Shown here: in pieces, positions 29,908 to 42,360 of the stretch
How positions within the stretch are numbered: the first letter of the stretch is position 1
Layout: each line of letters starts with the position of its first letter
Assembly: GCF_008728515.1 (NCBI RefSeq)
Contig: NC_044986.1
Location: forward strand, 66,577,159 to 66,641,158
Length of the DNA: 64,000 nucleotides
Reading direction: 5' to 3'
Source of the DNA: Papio anubis
Taxonomy: Eukaryota; Chordata; Mammalia; Primates; Cercopithecidae
Position numbers and translations under genes: made by a program
Notes under the pieces: model-generated
Seen by the model: only the letters and a program-made list of their open reading frames with translations
Database searches by the model: none
What the model was told of the DNA's origin: nothing

Positions 29908-32155
29908 GATTTGTTTTAACTTTTTATTAAAATGCTTAGGATACAGATTGACTTTCTTTTGTAAATGACTGTTTTACTTTTCCTGAAATAGGACATATAT
30001 GCACTCTGATAAAACAGAATGAGAAGTCATAATTCATGGGAATTCCTGTACAAGGTGCTGATCCTGTGTTTGGAGCTGAGCTCCTCACAGCAGCTTCTTT
30101 CAGCTATCTTATAGGAATAGTGTTCCGTGGGGCAAGAAATACATTGGTTCTGATTTTCCATCCCCTTTCTCCAGTGGAATAACCCACTTTCACAAAGAGC
30201 TGCCCTATGCAGAACCCACAGACTTCCAACTTGCAACAAAGAGACACAGGACAAATAGGAAAAAAAAAAATTTAAGAAAACTAACACTGAAGTAATCATA
30301 CTTCTCCGAATAGAGAAGTATGGGGGATCTTTAACCAAAGGAAATTAAAAATATGCAAGTTAATTACCTAGTTCATTCACTGTTAGCTAGATTTGTTCAC
30401 TTAAGGCTTTAACCCCTTTCCAAACCAACAATTTTGTCTTAATCCAGCTATGCTTGCTATTAAACGAAATGCATGCACTTCCCACATATATACTTGGCTG
30501 AGCCTCTGCATTCAGTACCTGGCAGTGAAAAAGTATGGTCCAGTCAGTACTGGAGAATAAGAATGAGAACTCCAACTAAAGAACGATGCCTCTCTCACCA
30601 CAGTAATGTTATCCACATTTCCCTACCCTCACATTAGAATAAAGACATCCTCCCAACTTTTCATCTCCTATCTCCAATCTGTTCCTAGGAGATCTATCTT
30701 TTGATCTTTTAGCATAAGGGTAGAATATAGGTTAAGATCATCAAAATCCAATTTCACATGTGGCACTAGGAAAATGGAATGCTATAAAATTAATCCTCAT
30801 CACCCTAGTAGGGATGCTGGTGCTTTTATACTGAGTCTTTACTGCCAATAAATGATGCTGCCTCCAAAGGAACAGCTCTACAGAAAGTTTTTGGGTTAGT
30901 GTTTCCCCAGCTTATTTCTGCAATGGAGAAAGACAATTTCATACAAAAAAAAAAACCTGGAAAAGCTACAGATGTTAACCTTTACTTTAAACACTAATAA
31001 AATAGGTACCAAAGGAGAAAAAATGTATGAAAAAGAGCTCAGAAACAGCCTGAGAGACCAAATTCTGAAAATGGAAATTTTAAAGCCCACTGAGTACATT
31101 TTTCCTGGATCCAAACAAGTGCTACAATACTTTCAAGTCCTCAACTCACAGAATTAAGAGCCCTTAAGCTGTTAACTTTGTCCTGTCTTCCTATTCAGAA
31201 AAATGTCCCTAGAATCTGTGCAAAAGTAACTGATGCACCTGCAGTATGTGACATGAGAGATGTTCTCAACGCTTTTATGAGGTGAAAGTCACTTTTTATA
31301 ACTGAAAATGAAAAACAAAGGTGCTATAGAGAGAAATTAAATTTCACAAGTATAAAAGCAAAGACTGGCTGAAATCTGTAACTTCATGAGTAAGAATAAT
31401 AACAATAACCCATTCTATAATTAACTCCTCCACAGTGAACAATCTGCTACACATTCCTTGATGAGGAACGACCCTAGCTTACCACAGTGGAAACCTGCCA
31501 AAACTTCAAGGCCAGGGTTCCGCCCCTTTTCTAGTTCTCTGTGCACAAGGTTATGCCACCTACTCCAAGGCAGTCAGGGAGACAGGTGAGCTCAGGGGAG
31601 CTTCTCTCACCAACCTGCTAACTCAGCAGGAGTAAGTTCACCCAAATGAGCTCTGGCCTCCAATGTGTATCTGTTCATAATTTTATGAAGTATCTAAATG
31701 TCATTCATTAGTTTAAAAAAAAAAAAAAAAAAAGAATAGAAAACTCTGGACCAAGTAAATTGTGAACTCAAAAAGTTAGGAGGGATACCAATTACATTAA
31801 CAACACTTTCTTTAAAAAATAGAATCAGTTTCTTTTGAAATCAACCACAGTGGTGAGACGTGTTTTTCTTTTCAGGTGCCCCATGATGGCACACAGCTTT
31901 ACCCGGCAAATCCTGCCAGCTTCCAAGTCCCGGGATACTGACCTGCACCAGCACGTGGGGCAGCATTACCTCCCAACAGTGTGGAGAAGAGCACATGTCA
32001 CCACTGGGCAATGAGAGAGTTGACAGAGACTCTTGGCTTCTCAACGCCAGACATGGTTGGAGAGCTTTCCTTGTTCTATTAGAAAAGTTCATGAGGAAGC
32101 TGTGAATAGGATCAGTCCAGAGAAGTAAAACTCTTTTATTTTCACTGTCCAAACA
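29908..32155 (-). other. SAR1A: SAR1A 3' untranslated region
   Basis: About 2.25 kb from the stop codon to the AATAAA at 29,923-29,928, AT-rich and free of Alu, while its surroundings are packed with them. This fits a transcribed UTR. The end is inferred from the signal and the T-rich minus-strand sequence beyond it. Confidence 0.7.
29923..29928 (-). terminator. SAR1A: SAR1A polyadenylation signal AATAAA
   Basis: Minus strand 'ttaataaaaagtt', followed by a long T-rich stretch (the A-run at 29,850-29,880 on the plus strand), as expected downstream of a cleavage site. Confidence 0.65.
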
Positions 32156-32272
32156 TCAGTCAATATACTGGGAGAGCCAGCGAAAACCCTCGCCGTAGCC
32201 TTGCCTCTTGAGCACACTGCACATGAACACTTCCATGGGGCGAGCATTCAGCTCCTTCAGGGTCACATTCCC
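32156..32272 (-). CDS. SAR1A: SAR1A last coding exon
   Basis: GNVTLKELNARPMEVFMCSV to WLSQYID and TGA. The acceptor 'cctttag' lies just above 32,272. The CSVL motif is the G5 element. Confidence 0.97.
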   Translation of the reverse strand, partial: GNVTLKELNARPMEVFMCSVLKRQGYGEGFRWLSQYID

Positions 32273-35200
32273 CTAAAGGAGGCAAAACCAAGAAAGGCCT
32301 GTTAGCATCTCTGTGGTGGAAAAGATTGAAAGGACGATCACTACAATCATTTTATCCATTCCTTAAAAGCAAACCTAAGTAGGTATTAATTACAGAAATG
32401 CAGTCAAGACCATATAGATGACTTCCCCAAGCTTCGTGTTTTCAGGATAGAATAAGCAGCACAGTTCTTTTCCCAGCCTCTCTCTCTCTGAAGAGCATTT
32501 GCTTTGAACACCCAATATTTATCTGTAAAGTTATGGTAGCAAACCAAGAAAAAAGCCACTGGGACTTACGGAACTAGCATGCTCTCTGATGCAGAAAAGA
32601 GGTCTGGGACTGTTTAGAAATAAGGACATTCTCATTAGCAAAACATGCAGAAATAAACACTCATAACAGGTGGCACTGAGGAAATGAAGAATTCATGTGT
32701 ATTTAATACTGATGCAAAAGAGGAGAAATTAAATGAAAGAAAGGAAGTATTTCTATAAAGAAACAGGTAATCAAGAAGAGGCAAGACTAAGGAACCATGT
32801 AAAAAAGTCAGAAAGCTATCACAGATCACAGAAAAGGAAGATTTTTAAAAACTAAATATGCCAAAAACCCAAGCTAAAAAGAACAGAAAGATTCCTGCTT
32901 CACTGTATCTGATCTAGATTTTCTCTCTCTCAAGCCTGCTTTTCAACAAGAGTCCTCCTTCCAACTGAAGACAGTAAAAACTATTGATTTGGAAGACTCA
33001 AGTTCTTTTTCTGGTTTTATCACTGACTTGCTGTGTAGACCTGAACAAATCACTCTCTGTTTCTTCCTCTGCAAAATGTGGCCAACAGTCCTACCTCTCT
33101 CAGCAAGAAGCACTGAGGATAATCAAGTTTTTTTATTTCAATGCTTGGAAAGTGACTGAAATTATTATTTTTCTTTATAACCTGCAATCTCCAGTCCAAG
33201 AAAAATTCTTTTCTGGCTAAAAAGGGCTATTTCAAAAGCAATTTCTCAGAATCAAATTTGAAAGATAATCATAAACTCTTAAAAGAGTAAGTGTGCCTTT
33301 TCTACCATTTTCTTCTTCCTCAAATACCCGATGAATGAATCCCATTTAAAATGTTAAAAGAACACACTCCTGCCTCTAGTGAGCTTACAAAATACCCACA
33401 GTAAAACAAATCCTAAGCCTGTTTAAGCCTTTAAAAGAAAAGGGTAATTTAGATAGCAAAACATCATGTTTTAAAACCTGTTAATGTCCTTTATATGTAA
33501 CCCAAATATTTTTATCTTACCTTTCCTGTGGTCTGTCCATAAAGCCCGAATATCTCACGGAGTTTTTCTTCACTGATTGCATCTGTTCTATCAATTTTGT
33601 TACCCAAGATAAGGATTGGCACATTGGATATTGTTTCATCAGTCATTAGAGCCTAAAGATTGAAAAAGAAAAAAGAATTAAGTGAGGAATCTACAAAAGC
33701 CCACCAGATAATGAAAATTCTGACTTCATGCCGGGCGCGGTGGCTCACGCCTGTAATCCCAGCACTTTGGGAGGCCGAGACGGGCAGATCACGAGGTCAG
33801 GAGATTGAGACCATCCTGGCTAACACGGTGAAACCCTGTCTCTACTAAAAAAATACAAAAAATTAGCCGGGCGTGGTGGCAGGGACCTGTAGTGCCAGCT
33901 ACTCAGGAAGCAGAGGCAGGAGAATGGCATAAACCCGAGAGGCGGAGCTTGCAGTGAGCCGAGATCGCACCACTGCACTCCAGCCTGGGCGACAGAGCAA
34001 TACTCTGTCTCAAAAAAACAAAAAAAAAAAGAAAAGAAAATTCTGACTTCCACTCATCTTTTAAAAAGGCATTAATGTAAAGTGAAAATCTTATCATCTT
34101 TATACCTGAGTGATTAAATATTCACCTTGACATTACATAATACCCATGACATTAGGTAAAAATCTCTTAAGTGCCTCAAAACAGTTGAAACTTTAAGCTA
34201 TTTATTTACAAGGCAGCAGAACTGCCCCAACATTTACTTTTGAGCTAATCTGCTCAGCCACAAACTATCCTCAGGATGCCCCTCAGCACAGTCCTACAAG
34301 AATGAATGCTCCCGCTACAGAGCCTCAAAGATGACTATAGGAACTCCCCAAGTATTCACCAAGTCCCAATGTGTGCAAAGAACTCTCTCAGGCATTGAGA
34401 GGAATACAATAGGAAGGGTGACTATCTCAGGCACTAGGCACTGAGAATACAAAAGGAAGCACATTCCTGTCCTCAAAAAAATCCTTACTCTATGTTCACA
34501 TTTATGGTTTTTTTTTTTCTTAATCTCGACTCACTGCAACCTCTGACTCCCAGGTTCAAGCGATTCTCCCACCTCGGCCTCCTGAGTAGCTGGGACTACA
34601 GGCATGTGCTACCACACCCGGCTAATTTTTGTGTTTTTTTAGTAGAGATGGAGTTTTACCATGTTGGCCAGGCTGGTCTCAAACTCCTGACCCTCAAGTG
34701 ATCTGCCAACCTCAGCCTCCCAAAATGCTGGAATTACAGGCATGAGCCACCACGCCCAGCCACATTTATGTTAACAAAGCCAAGTAAGAACACAACATAG
34801 TTGATAAGTGTCACAATGCATGGGAACTGAATATTAACAGTAAGACAAGTTCAGGGAAATAAAATGGCAGTTCTGGGCTTGAGCAAAGTCTTGGCAAAGA
34901 TCTGGAACCTCAACAGGGCTCTAAAGGAAGAGCAGGGTTTGGAGAGGTGTAAAGGAGAAGAAAGAACATAAACAATGGCTTTGCAGTGGACAACAATTTA
35001 GGAAGCCACATAGTACTGCATGGCTGGATTCAAGCATTTAGACAGACATGCAGCAACAAAAAAAATGGATGGGAAGAGATGACTCACATTACGGGACCAG
35101 TGTGAGAAGTGAGCTGCAATAGATCCTAAAGACCGCAAATCCAGAAGTTAGTGAATAAAATCGTATTTTTCAGTATAATGAATTCACAAATAGTATCTAT

Positions 35201-38200
35201 CTGTGGTGTTCATGTAATATCTATCTGTGGTGTTCATGTAAGAGATCATGATCTAGTTTAAGGTAGGGCATTCAATGAATAGTGCAGGAGGCATTTTGAA
35301 GAAAGAATTGAAGAGACCAATGTCTAAATGATGATTAAAAAAGAAAAAAAAAGACAAATGAGTCAAAACTGGCACCGATTTCAAGCCGGGGAAACTACTT
35401 GTCACCAACAAGAAAGGCAGGGGGGAAAGCAGAGTTAAAGAGGAACATGCTTTGAACATCTGGAATTCCAGGAAATGTTACACAAAATTAGAATAAGAAT
35501 GTCCTTAATTCATTAAGCAATAACAAAGTACCTAATGTGTCTCATGCTTTGCTAGGTGCAGGGGTTTCACAAAGAAATAAGACACAGTCCCTATCATGTT
35601 AGTTCATAGTCTGATGACACAGAACTACAAGAAAATCAAGACAACATACATTGGTATGGTGGGAGTCTAACAGTCTCAAGAGACCAGGGGAGGCTTACCA
35701 GAAGCAGTCATATCTGAACTCTGAGGTCCCTTACAGGACATTTTAAAATTTGCCGACAACGTGAGGGGTTGAGGAGAGGTACAGGTGAAAAAGCCAGGCA
35801 GTAGCTACTTGTGCATATTCAAGGATGGCTAAGTTGTTTGTTTGGAATATAGTTCAAGGTAGGCAGTAAAAAGCAGCAGAGAGAGGATCATGAATGATCT
35901 TACGTGCTATGCAAAAGATGTATAGATTTTATCATGAAAATGATAGAGAACTATCAAAGGATATTAAGCAGGGCAATGAAGTCTGAGAAAGTTCCTTCTG
36001 GCATTATGGTGCATATCAGGGTCATGGTGGGATCTATATTAATTCACAGATTTCTGGACTGCATGTCTAGGTAGGTGGTGGGTAGGAAAGACGAATAGTT
36101 CCATTCTAGGAAAACAGAATCAGTAGTGGGAGTTGTCAAGAGTGGGCAGGATTAGGTATGAGATTGGAGGTCAGGAGAGGTCTAGAGGAGAGAAATGCAT
36201 TTGAGAGTCACTGACATGTAGGTGCCAAATGAAGAGAGTAGATGAGACCAGCCTAGGAGAAAGCAGACTCTGGAGAACACCAACATTTAAGGACTAACCA
36301 GAAAACTAGTGCTTCTCAAAGAGACAGAAGTATCAGCCAGAGAGATAGCTCCAAAATCAAGAGTGAAAAGAGGAGTTTAAACAAAGAGAATGGAGACCAT
36401 GCATGGTGGCTCATGCCTGTAATCCGAACACCTCATGAGGCCGAGGCAGAGAATCACCTGAAGCAAGGAGACTGAGACCAGCCTGGGCAACATAATGAGA
36501 CCCTGTCTCTACAAAAACACTTAAAAAAAAAAAAAAAGAGCTGGATGTGGTGGTGTGTGCCTGTAGTCCTAGCTACTTCGGAGGCTGAGACAGGAAGATC
36601 ACTTGAGCCCAGAAGTCTGGAGTTTACAGTGAGCTGTGATTGCACCATTAGACTCCAGCCTGGGCAACAGAGGAAGACTGGTTTTTTTTATTTAAAAAAA
36701 AAAAAGGCAAGGTAAAGATTGCGTGGCAGGCAATTCTACATGAGGCTGGAGCTATAGATGTGAGAAACATACTTAGAAATAAATTCAAGACAGGTTCAAA
36801 TTGCCAGGAACAAGAATCCAAGGAGTTACAAATCAAAGAGAAAGAAAAGATATAGGGTAAAGGAGTAGGGATAATAAAGCCAATAGTATAGAAACCATCA
36901 AGCCAAGAGAAAATGCAATGTGGACAAAGGAGAAAACTTGAAGTAAGTCCTTGATAGTATCAAAGGATGTATGCAACCAAAACTGAAGGCTGAAAACAGA
37001 CCATGAAGGTCTGGCAAGTCATTCAGTGGGAGGGTGGGTAGGCACAAGCTGAGAATGCAGATTCAAAAATGTAAAGAACTCTAATATTGCTTTTAGGCTT
37101 TCACTGTGCCAACACTACTTATAAAGAATTACTGTTCGTGGGCCAGGCGTGGTGGCTCATGCCTGTAATCTCACCACTTTGGGAGGCCAAGGAGGGTGGA
37201 TCATGACGTCAGGAGATCAAGACCATCCTGGCTAACATGGTGAAACCCCGTCGCTACTAAAAATACAAAAAATTAGCCAGGCGTGGTGGCACGTGCCTGC
37301 AGTCCCAGGAGGCCACTCGGGAGGCTGAGGCAGGAGAATCCCTCAAACCCAGGAGGTGGAGGTTACAGTGAGCTGAGACTGCGCCACTGCACTCCAGGCT
37401 GGGCAACAGAGAGACACTCTGTCTCAAAAAAAAACAAAAAAAAAAAACAATTACTGTTCATGACGACACGTGAAATGGAATACTATTAATTAATTAATTA
37501 TGCTGGGACAACAGGCATAAATGAGGAGTATCCTGAGCAAACTTGGCCATATAGTCACTGTATGATAGAAAAAACAGTTAATTTATTCAAGTTTGAGCTG
37601 AGTTTCCTCAGGACATTGAAAAGCAATGTCTTAGATTTAAAATATTTTCCTTCTGCAACTAGGTCTTTTTGCCAAATGTTAACTGGAATTACTAATTATT
37701 GGCACTACCGAGCTATATTTCTTAAAAAAAAAATAGAGGCCAAAAAAGGACAAAGTATATAAACATACATTAAGCTCAACTTTGGATTCCACGAGGCGAG
37801 AATGATCTGCACAGTCCACCAGAAAGACAATCCCATTAATTGCTGGGAGATAATTTTTCCAAACCCGACGTGCTAAAAAACAAAGTTTGTAGTTGCATCA
37901 GTAAAAAATATACATTGTAAAAATGAATAACCTAATGGTCTTAAAATGGACAAATCTTGGTCAGGTTTCAGTAAGATTAGACTCTATGGATTTCTCCAAG
38001 TTCTGGCCAGTATTAATTCAGAACAGAGGATGCAAACTAATGGTCCACGAGTTGAACTTGATTTTTGTAAATTTGAAAATCAGAGTTTCCACCTTTCTTG
38101 AAAAACTGCAACATCTGGCAACCCCATGCCTACTTATCCACATGACAACTATCAGCAGGAACTAGGCAGTGGCTACCCCTTCAGATGATGTCTGAACACT

Positions 38201-41200
38201 TTTGCTTGACAAAATGTCCCTGCTGTCTTACAGTCAGCCAATTTTACTCACTTAAATGACTTGCCTTGCCCCTGGAGCCAAGTTTAATTTGCAACCTCTG
38301 AGTTAAAACATCAGGATACAAATTACTTGTCCATGTAACTTTAGTCCCAGTTAGTTTCTAGCCAACTTGTGTGTAGGTGTCTTGACACACTCCTCTGCTC
38401 AGCCCTTAGGGAGACTGGGCCTGACCAGTGGTTCAAGGCCCCAGGCCAGTTATCTCAGCCTACCATATTTAACTCAGCATGCCTTAGAAATATTACTTGT
38501 TTTTTGCTTGTGACATGAAACGATAAAGGCTGGGAAGCAGTGATTTAATTTTACTATCATTTCTAAGCCATTCATTTCTAGCCCTTGCAATAGAATGAAT
38601 AACGAAGCATCTCTACATCAGTTATTAATGGTTACCTTTAAAGAGTAGAGTTAGGAAAAAGAGGTTGAAGGAACTTTCCATTTTACTTTCCGTAGTTCTA
38701 TACCGATTTTGTTAATCAAACTTGCTCTCCTTTTAAAAGTTAAAATTTTTAAGTTATACAAAAAAAAAAAGGAACCTCCAGATGTACAGTATTTTAGTAA
38801 CTTCTATAAAATGGTGGCTAGGTTATTATGTAAAAGTGTTTCTGTTTAGTAGATTTTCCTCAGTCAAAGAAACAAAACTAAATACATCAATACATTTCCC
38901 TTCTTATTTTAACAAAACCTGAAACCTAAATTTATCACACCAAACAATCTACAATTCCCAGTTCAGGTATATAAAACCATCTGGTGTCTGTTCCTTCTGC
39001 ATTCTCCAGATGGTCTAGGTTCAGTCGTATCTTGCTCTGAATTTAAATTTGTAAGCAGTTACAAATCCTTTTGTGGAAAAAGCAGAAAGGACACCATATA
39101 CCCATTCTTACCCAAATGAAAAAAAATACAAGCTCCTTACATAAAAAAGGAAACAAAATCATTTCTAATCCCTCCATCAAAACACACCCCTTGTCAATAT
39201 TTTGGTATTTTCTTCCAGTCTTTTTTCTTTACTGGTATTTTATGTGATTATGATCATAATATACATGATTTTTTAGGGCATAAATATTAAATAAATTAAA
39301 ATGTAATTATATGTTAATGAAATAACTGACTATAAAATTATTAGGCTTAACTACTAGAAATGACCAATGTTGTATTTTACTACACATTGTTTTAAAACTG
39401 TATTAGGCTGGGCACAATGGCTCACGCCCGTAATCCTAGCACTTTGGGAGGCCAAGGCAGGTGGATTGCTTGAGCTCAGGAGTTCAAGACCAGCCTGGGC
39501 AACATGGCGGAAACCCAGTCTCTACAAAAAATAGGTGGGAGGATTGCTTATGCCCAGGAAGCAGAGGCTGCAGTATGCCAAGACTATGCCACTGCACTCC
39601 AGTCTGGGCAACAGAGCAAGACCCCATCTCAAAAAAAAGAAAAAAAAACGGTATTAGCTCAACCTAATGTTTCAAAACGAGATTTCTCCACTCAATGTAA
39701 TAACAAGTAAGTAAATCTGACAGAATCTCAATAGTTCCTTTTCCCTACCTTCCCAGAATGTTTATTCTCACATCTTAAATATTTTACTCCTATACCTACG
39801 GTCTTGTCAAATGTGAACTGAGTGCCCATTAGACAAAGACGCCCATCCTGTATGTCTCTAAACACCTGACAGGAATCTGATAGCCAAAGACATAGCCTGA
39901 GTAGGCAAAAAGCACTTCTGAGGAAAGCAAAAAAGTAGAAGGAAATGTTCCACCAACTGTCCCAAATGGATAGAATATACAAAATATCAACTTATATCAG
40001 AGTAATCACACATAGTCACTGCACTACTTTTGCAACTTTTGACAAGTCTGAAATTACTTACAAATATTTAAGTTAAATTTCCTACATACTTTCACTCCAT
40101 TGAATAAAGGATGCAAAAATGACTTGATAACTAAAATATGATACTGTATACCTGGTCAAGATGAAAAAATGGTATAAAAGAGATTATCAGGACAACTGAC
40201 CAAAAAAAAAAAAAGGAAATACAGACTGGATAAAAATAAAACTTTCTTGATTTGATAACTATTATGATTATATACAAGGAGATATCTTTGTTCTTAGAAA
40301 ACAGCACTAAAGTATAAAAGAGTAAAGGGGCATGATATGCTCACAAACAGTTAATAAAAAATAAATATTAATATGTATTATGTAGGGAGGAGGAGACTAA
40401 CAAATTTGGGCAAAAGGTATAGAAGAAAATACACTGGCTTAGAGCAAGCCTAGTTAAAATGATGAAATAATTACTCTTGCTGAGGCAATACCTATATCTT
40501 TTAACGTATTTTCTAGTTACCAGGTAAATTGCGTTAATAAGTAAAAACCTAGTAAAGATTAAAATGGCAAGATGCTGTCCTGCTTTGTAAAAATTTTCAG
40601 TCAAGATTTGAGTTGAGTTTGGCTTTATCAGGCAAATACTTAAAAGTTCATGAATAGTTATGCATTATAGCTAACTTTATACTAGCTCAATAGGGTAATA
40701 TTGAAGTGGACTTCTGTGTATTTAACGCAACTTTTGACAAGTTTGAAATGAGTTTTTAAAAAAATGAATAAAACAACTTCACTAAAGTAGTAAGATCCTA
40801 ATTCTAAAGTGTAATTTAAAAGGTAAAAATGACACACTGCTTTTAAAGGGTGCTGGGGGGCACAAAAAGAATCATAAGTCAATAAACATGCTTTCCACTG
40901 AGTCATCGCTTACCTTGCTCATGCCCACCAAGATCAAAAGTTGTAAAGGTCATTCCAGCAATTGTTAGCTCTTCTGATGCTGAAAAATTGTTTAAAAAGA
41001 AGAAATAAACTTGTCAATTCAACAAGCCCCAACTACTAGTACTACAAGCCAATACCAATGCTTTCACCTCATAAAGAAAAAGATACAAGAAGTTAAGTGT
41101 GGTGGCACCCGCCTGTAGTTCCAGCTACTCAGGAGGCTGAGAGCAGGAGGATAACCTGAGCCCAGGATTTTTGAGACCAGCCCAGGCAACGCCCCACTTC

Positions 41201-41825
41201 CAACAAAGAAAAGGAATACAAGGGTGAAAATGTTCTTAAACTATTCTAAAAGCCAAAGGTTTCTTTTTTTCCAAGCTATTTTCTGCTTCTTAGAAGTAGG
41301 TATAGGAGATGTGTCCCTTTACAGGACCAGTGACAACAGATAATGACAAAGTTCCAGAGGTTTAGATCTGAAAGTACATAATATGAATGTGTCTTACAGG
41401 GAACTTTTTCATATGAGTTGGCTTTTGGGACTTCAGTTAACAAAAGAACTCCATCAACTAGGGATTCATCCTCCAAGCCTAACACTGACCTTCAAAGATC
41501 AAAAGGTCACCTGATATTTTCAAACCTACTCGGATGTAGCGTTGGAACATGTTGGCCCAATCTGTCATCTTTGAGCATGTGAAGAAGAGTGGTTTTGCCT
41601 GCATTGTCCAAACCCAAAAATACAAGTTTTCCAGATTTCTTGTAGAGTCCTAAAAGAGAAAAAATTGTTAACACATTTGCTCTCTACAGACTAAAGCCTA
41701 CTTGTATTTAAACTACTGAAGGAAATGCACAAACTTTGAAACCTGTATTTCAAGGAAATGGCTTTACCTAGGAACTGGAGCACACTGCTGAAGCCATTGT
41801 AGATCCACTCAAAGATGAAAGACAT
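32156..41825 (-). CDS. SAR1A: SAR1A: COPII small GTPase (complete)
   Basis: Six coding exons (41768-41825, 41530-41649, 40914-40979, 37769-37872, 33521-33652, 32156-32272) total 597 bases including stop, encoding 198 residues with no visible change from human. SAR1A is the Arf-family GTPase that SEC12 loads with GTP at ER exit sites; its N-terminal amphipathic helix enters the membrane and recruits SEC23/SEC24. Seen here: N-terminus MSFIFEWIYNGFSSVLQFLG (the helix); P-loop GLDNAGKT at 32-39; Thr39; DLGGH at 75-79 with His79; NKID at 134-137; ending SQYID. All splice sites are GT/AG. Intron 2 is only 118 bases, intron 1 about 8.4 kb. It lies on the same strand as TYSND1 but has its own promoter. 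Confidence 0.98.
32980..33180 (+). repeat. MIR
   Basis: 'ctggttttatcactgactt', 'gctgtgtagacctgaacaaa' and 'cctctgcaaaatgtggccaa' are in MIR order. It lies in the last SAR1A intron. Confidence 0.6.
33521..33652 (-). CDS. SAR1A: SAR1A coding exon 5 (NKID motif)
   Basis: 132 bases, ALMTDETISNVPILILGNKI to GLYGQTTGK. The donor is 'gtaaga' at 33,515-33,520 and the acceptor 'ctttag' above 33,652. Confidence 0.97.
33730..34032 (+). mobile_element. AluY, full length
   Basis: 'gccgggcgcggtggctcacg' start; target duplication 'gaaaattctgacttc' on both sides. Confidence 0.95.
34507..34762 (-). mobile_element. Alu, missing 3' arm start
   Basis: T-run, then 'cttaatctcgactcactgca'; the first ~40 bases of the minus-strand pattern are lost. 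Target duplication 'cacatttatg'. Confidence 0.9.
35194..35241. repeat. Perfect 24-bp tandem duplication
   Basis: Two identical copies of a 24-mer starting 'tatctatctgtggtgttc', at 35,194-35,217 and 35,218-35,241, in a SAR1A intron. Confidence 0.95.
35480..36300 (+). repeat. L2-like diverged sequence
   Basis: 'tgctaggtgcaggggtttca', 'agacacagtccctatcatg', 'ggatcatgaatgatcttacg' and 'gattttatcatgaaaatgat' resemble common L2-type interspersed text. Boundaries are soft. Confidence 0.4.
36391..36705 (+). mobile_element. Alu, full length
   Basis: 'gaccatgcatggtggctcat' start, T- and A-rich tail. Old and diverged. Confidence 0.9.
37141..37450 (+). mobile_element. Alu, full length
   Basis: Target duplication 'aattactgttcgtg' / 'aattactgttcatg'. 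The sequence 'agtcccaggaggccactcgg' shows a small internal rearrangement. Confidence 0.95.
37769..37872 (-). CDS. SAR1A: SAR1A coding exon 4
   Basis: Completes Ala82, then RRVWKNYLPAINGIVFLVDC to ESKVELN (residue 116). The donor is 'gtatgt' and the acceptor 'ttttag'. Confidence 0.97.
37873..40913 (-). other. SAR1A intron between coding exons 3 and 4
   Basis: 3 kb of AT-rich intron with one shortened Alu at 39,407-39,650. I see nothing else with structure. Confidence 0.8.
39407..39650 (+). mobile_element. Alu, internally deleted
   Basis: 'ggctgggcacaatggctcac' start; about 50 bases after 'ctctacaaaaaata' are missing. Flanks 'aactgtatta' / 'aacggtatta'. Confidence 0.9.
40914..40979 (-). CDS. 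SAR1A: SAR1A coding exon 3 (DLGGH switch)
   Basis: 66 bases, SEELTIAGMTFTTFDLGGHE with His79. The acceptor 'ttttcag' is above 40,979 and the donor 'gtaagc' below 40,914. Confidence 0.97.
41092..41205 (+). mobile_element. Alu internal fragment
   Basis: 'gtgtggtggcacccgcctgt' to 'agaccagcccaggcaac'; both ends are lost. Confidence 0.75.
41530..41649 (-). CDS. SAR1A: SAR1A coding exon 2 (P-loop)
   Basis: 120 bases from GLYKKSGKLVFLGLDNAGKT to VPTLHP. The donor 'gtaggt' follows a split Thr codon; the acceptor is 'ttttag'. Confidence 0.97.
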
Positions 41826-41841
41826 TATTAATGCTTACTAC
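41768..41841 (-). CDS. SAR1A: SAR1A exon with start codon (coding 41768-41825)
   Basis: The acceptor 'tatacag' precedes 16 untranslated bases and the ATG at 41,825. It encodes the membrane-inserting N-terminal helix. The donor is 'gtaaag' at 41,762-41,767. Confidence 0.97.
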
Positions 41842-41968
41842 CTGTATAAAATATGAAAGTAGCAAACATTAGCTTTCTGAATGACAGTACAATTGTGGAG
41901 AGGTTAACTCTTGTTCACTAACCATGATGCACATTTACAGTCCCATGTTTTCAGGCATAAGAAAGCTG

Positions 41969-42240
41969 GCCAGGCATGGTGGCTCACACCTGGAATCCCA
42001 GCACTTTGGAAGGCCAAGGCAGGAGGATCACTTGAGCCCAGGAGTTCAAAACTGGCCTGGGCAAGAAAGTCGGACTCAATCTCCACAAATAACTAAAAAA
42101 ATAGCTGGACATAGTGACACACACTAATAGTCCCAGCTACTCAGGAGGGTGAGACAGAATTACTAGAACTCAGGGGTCTGAGGCTGCAGTGAGGCATGAC
42201 GGTGCCACTGCACTCGCTTGGGCAACAGAGGGAGACTCTG
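41969..42240 (+). mobile_element. Alu, full length
   Basis: 'ggccaggcatggtggctcac' start; its tail has become the purine-rich repeat that follows. Confidence 0.92.
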
Positions 42241-42360
42241 AGAAAAAAGACAGGACAGGACAGGAAAAAGAAAAGAAAAAGGAGGGGAGAGGAGGGGAGA
42301 GGAGGGGAGAGGAGGGGAGAGGAGGGGAGAGGAGGGGAGGGGAGAAAGCAAAGTAAAGAG
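42241..42360 (+). repeat. Polypurine repeat (GGAGGGGAGA)n
   Basis: Five perfect 10-base units at 42,281-42,330 and a variant unit, preceded by GACAG and AAAAG steps. At least five GGGG runs are separated by six bases, so a G-quadruplex on the plus strand is possible. Confidence 0.9.

Noticed and set aside
32134..32140. AATAAA-like signal 20 bases after the SAR1A stop
   Set aside because: Too close to the stop codon to be the main site; the signal at 29,923 with its Alu-free UTR fits better.
42281..42340. Regular direct repeats resembling a CRISPR array
   Set aside because: Units are 10-base, adjacent and purine-only, with no spacers; this is a simple repeat grown from an Alu tail in a primate genome.
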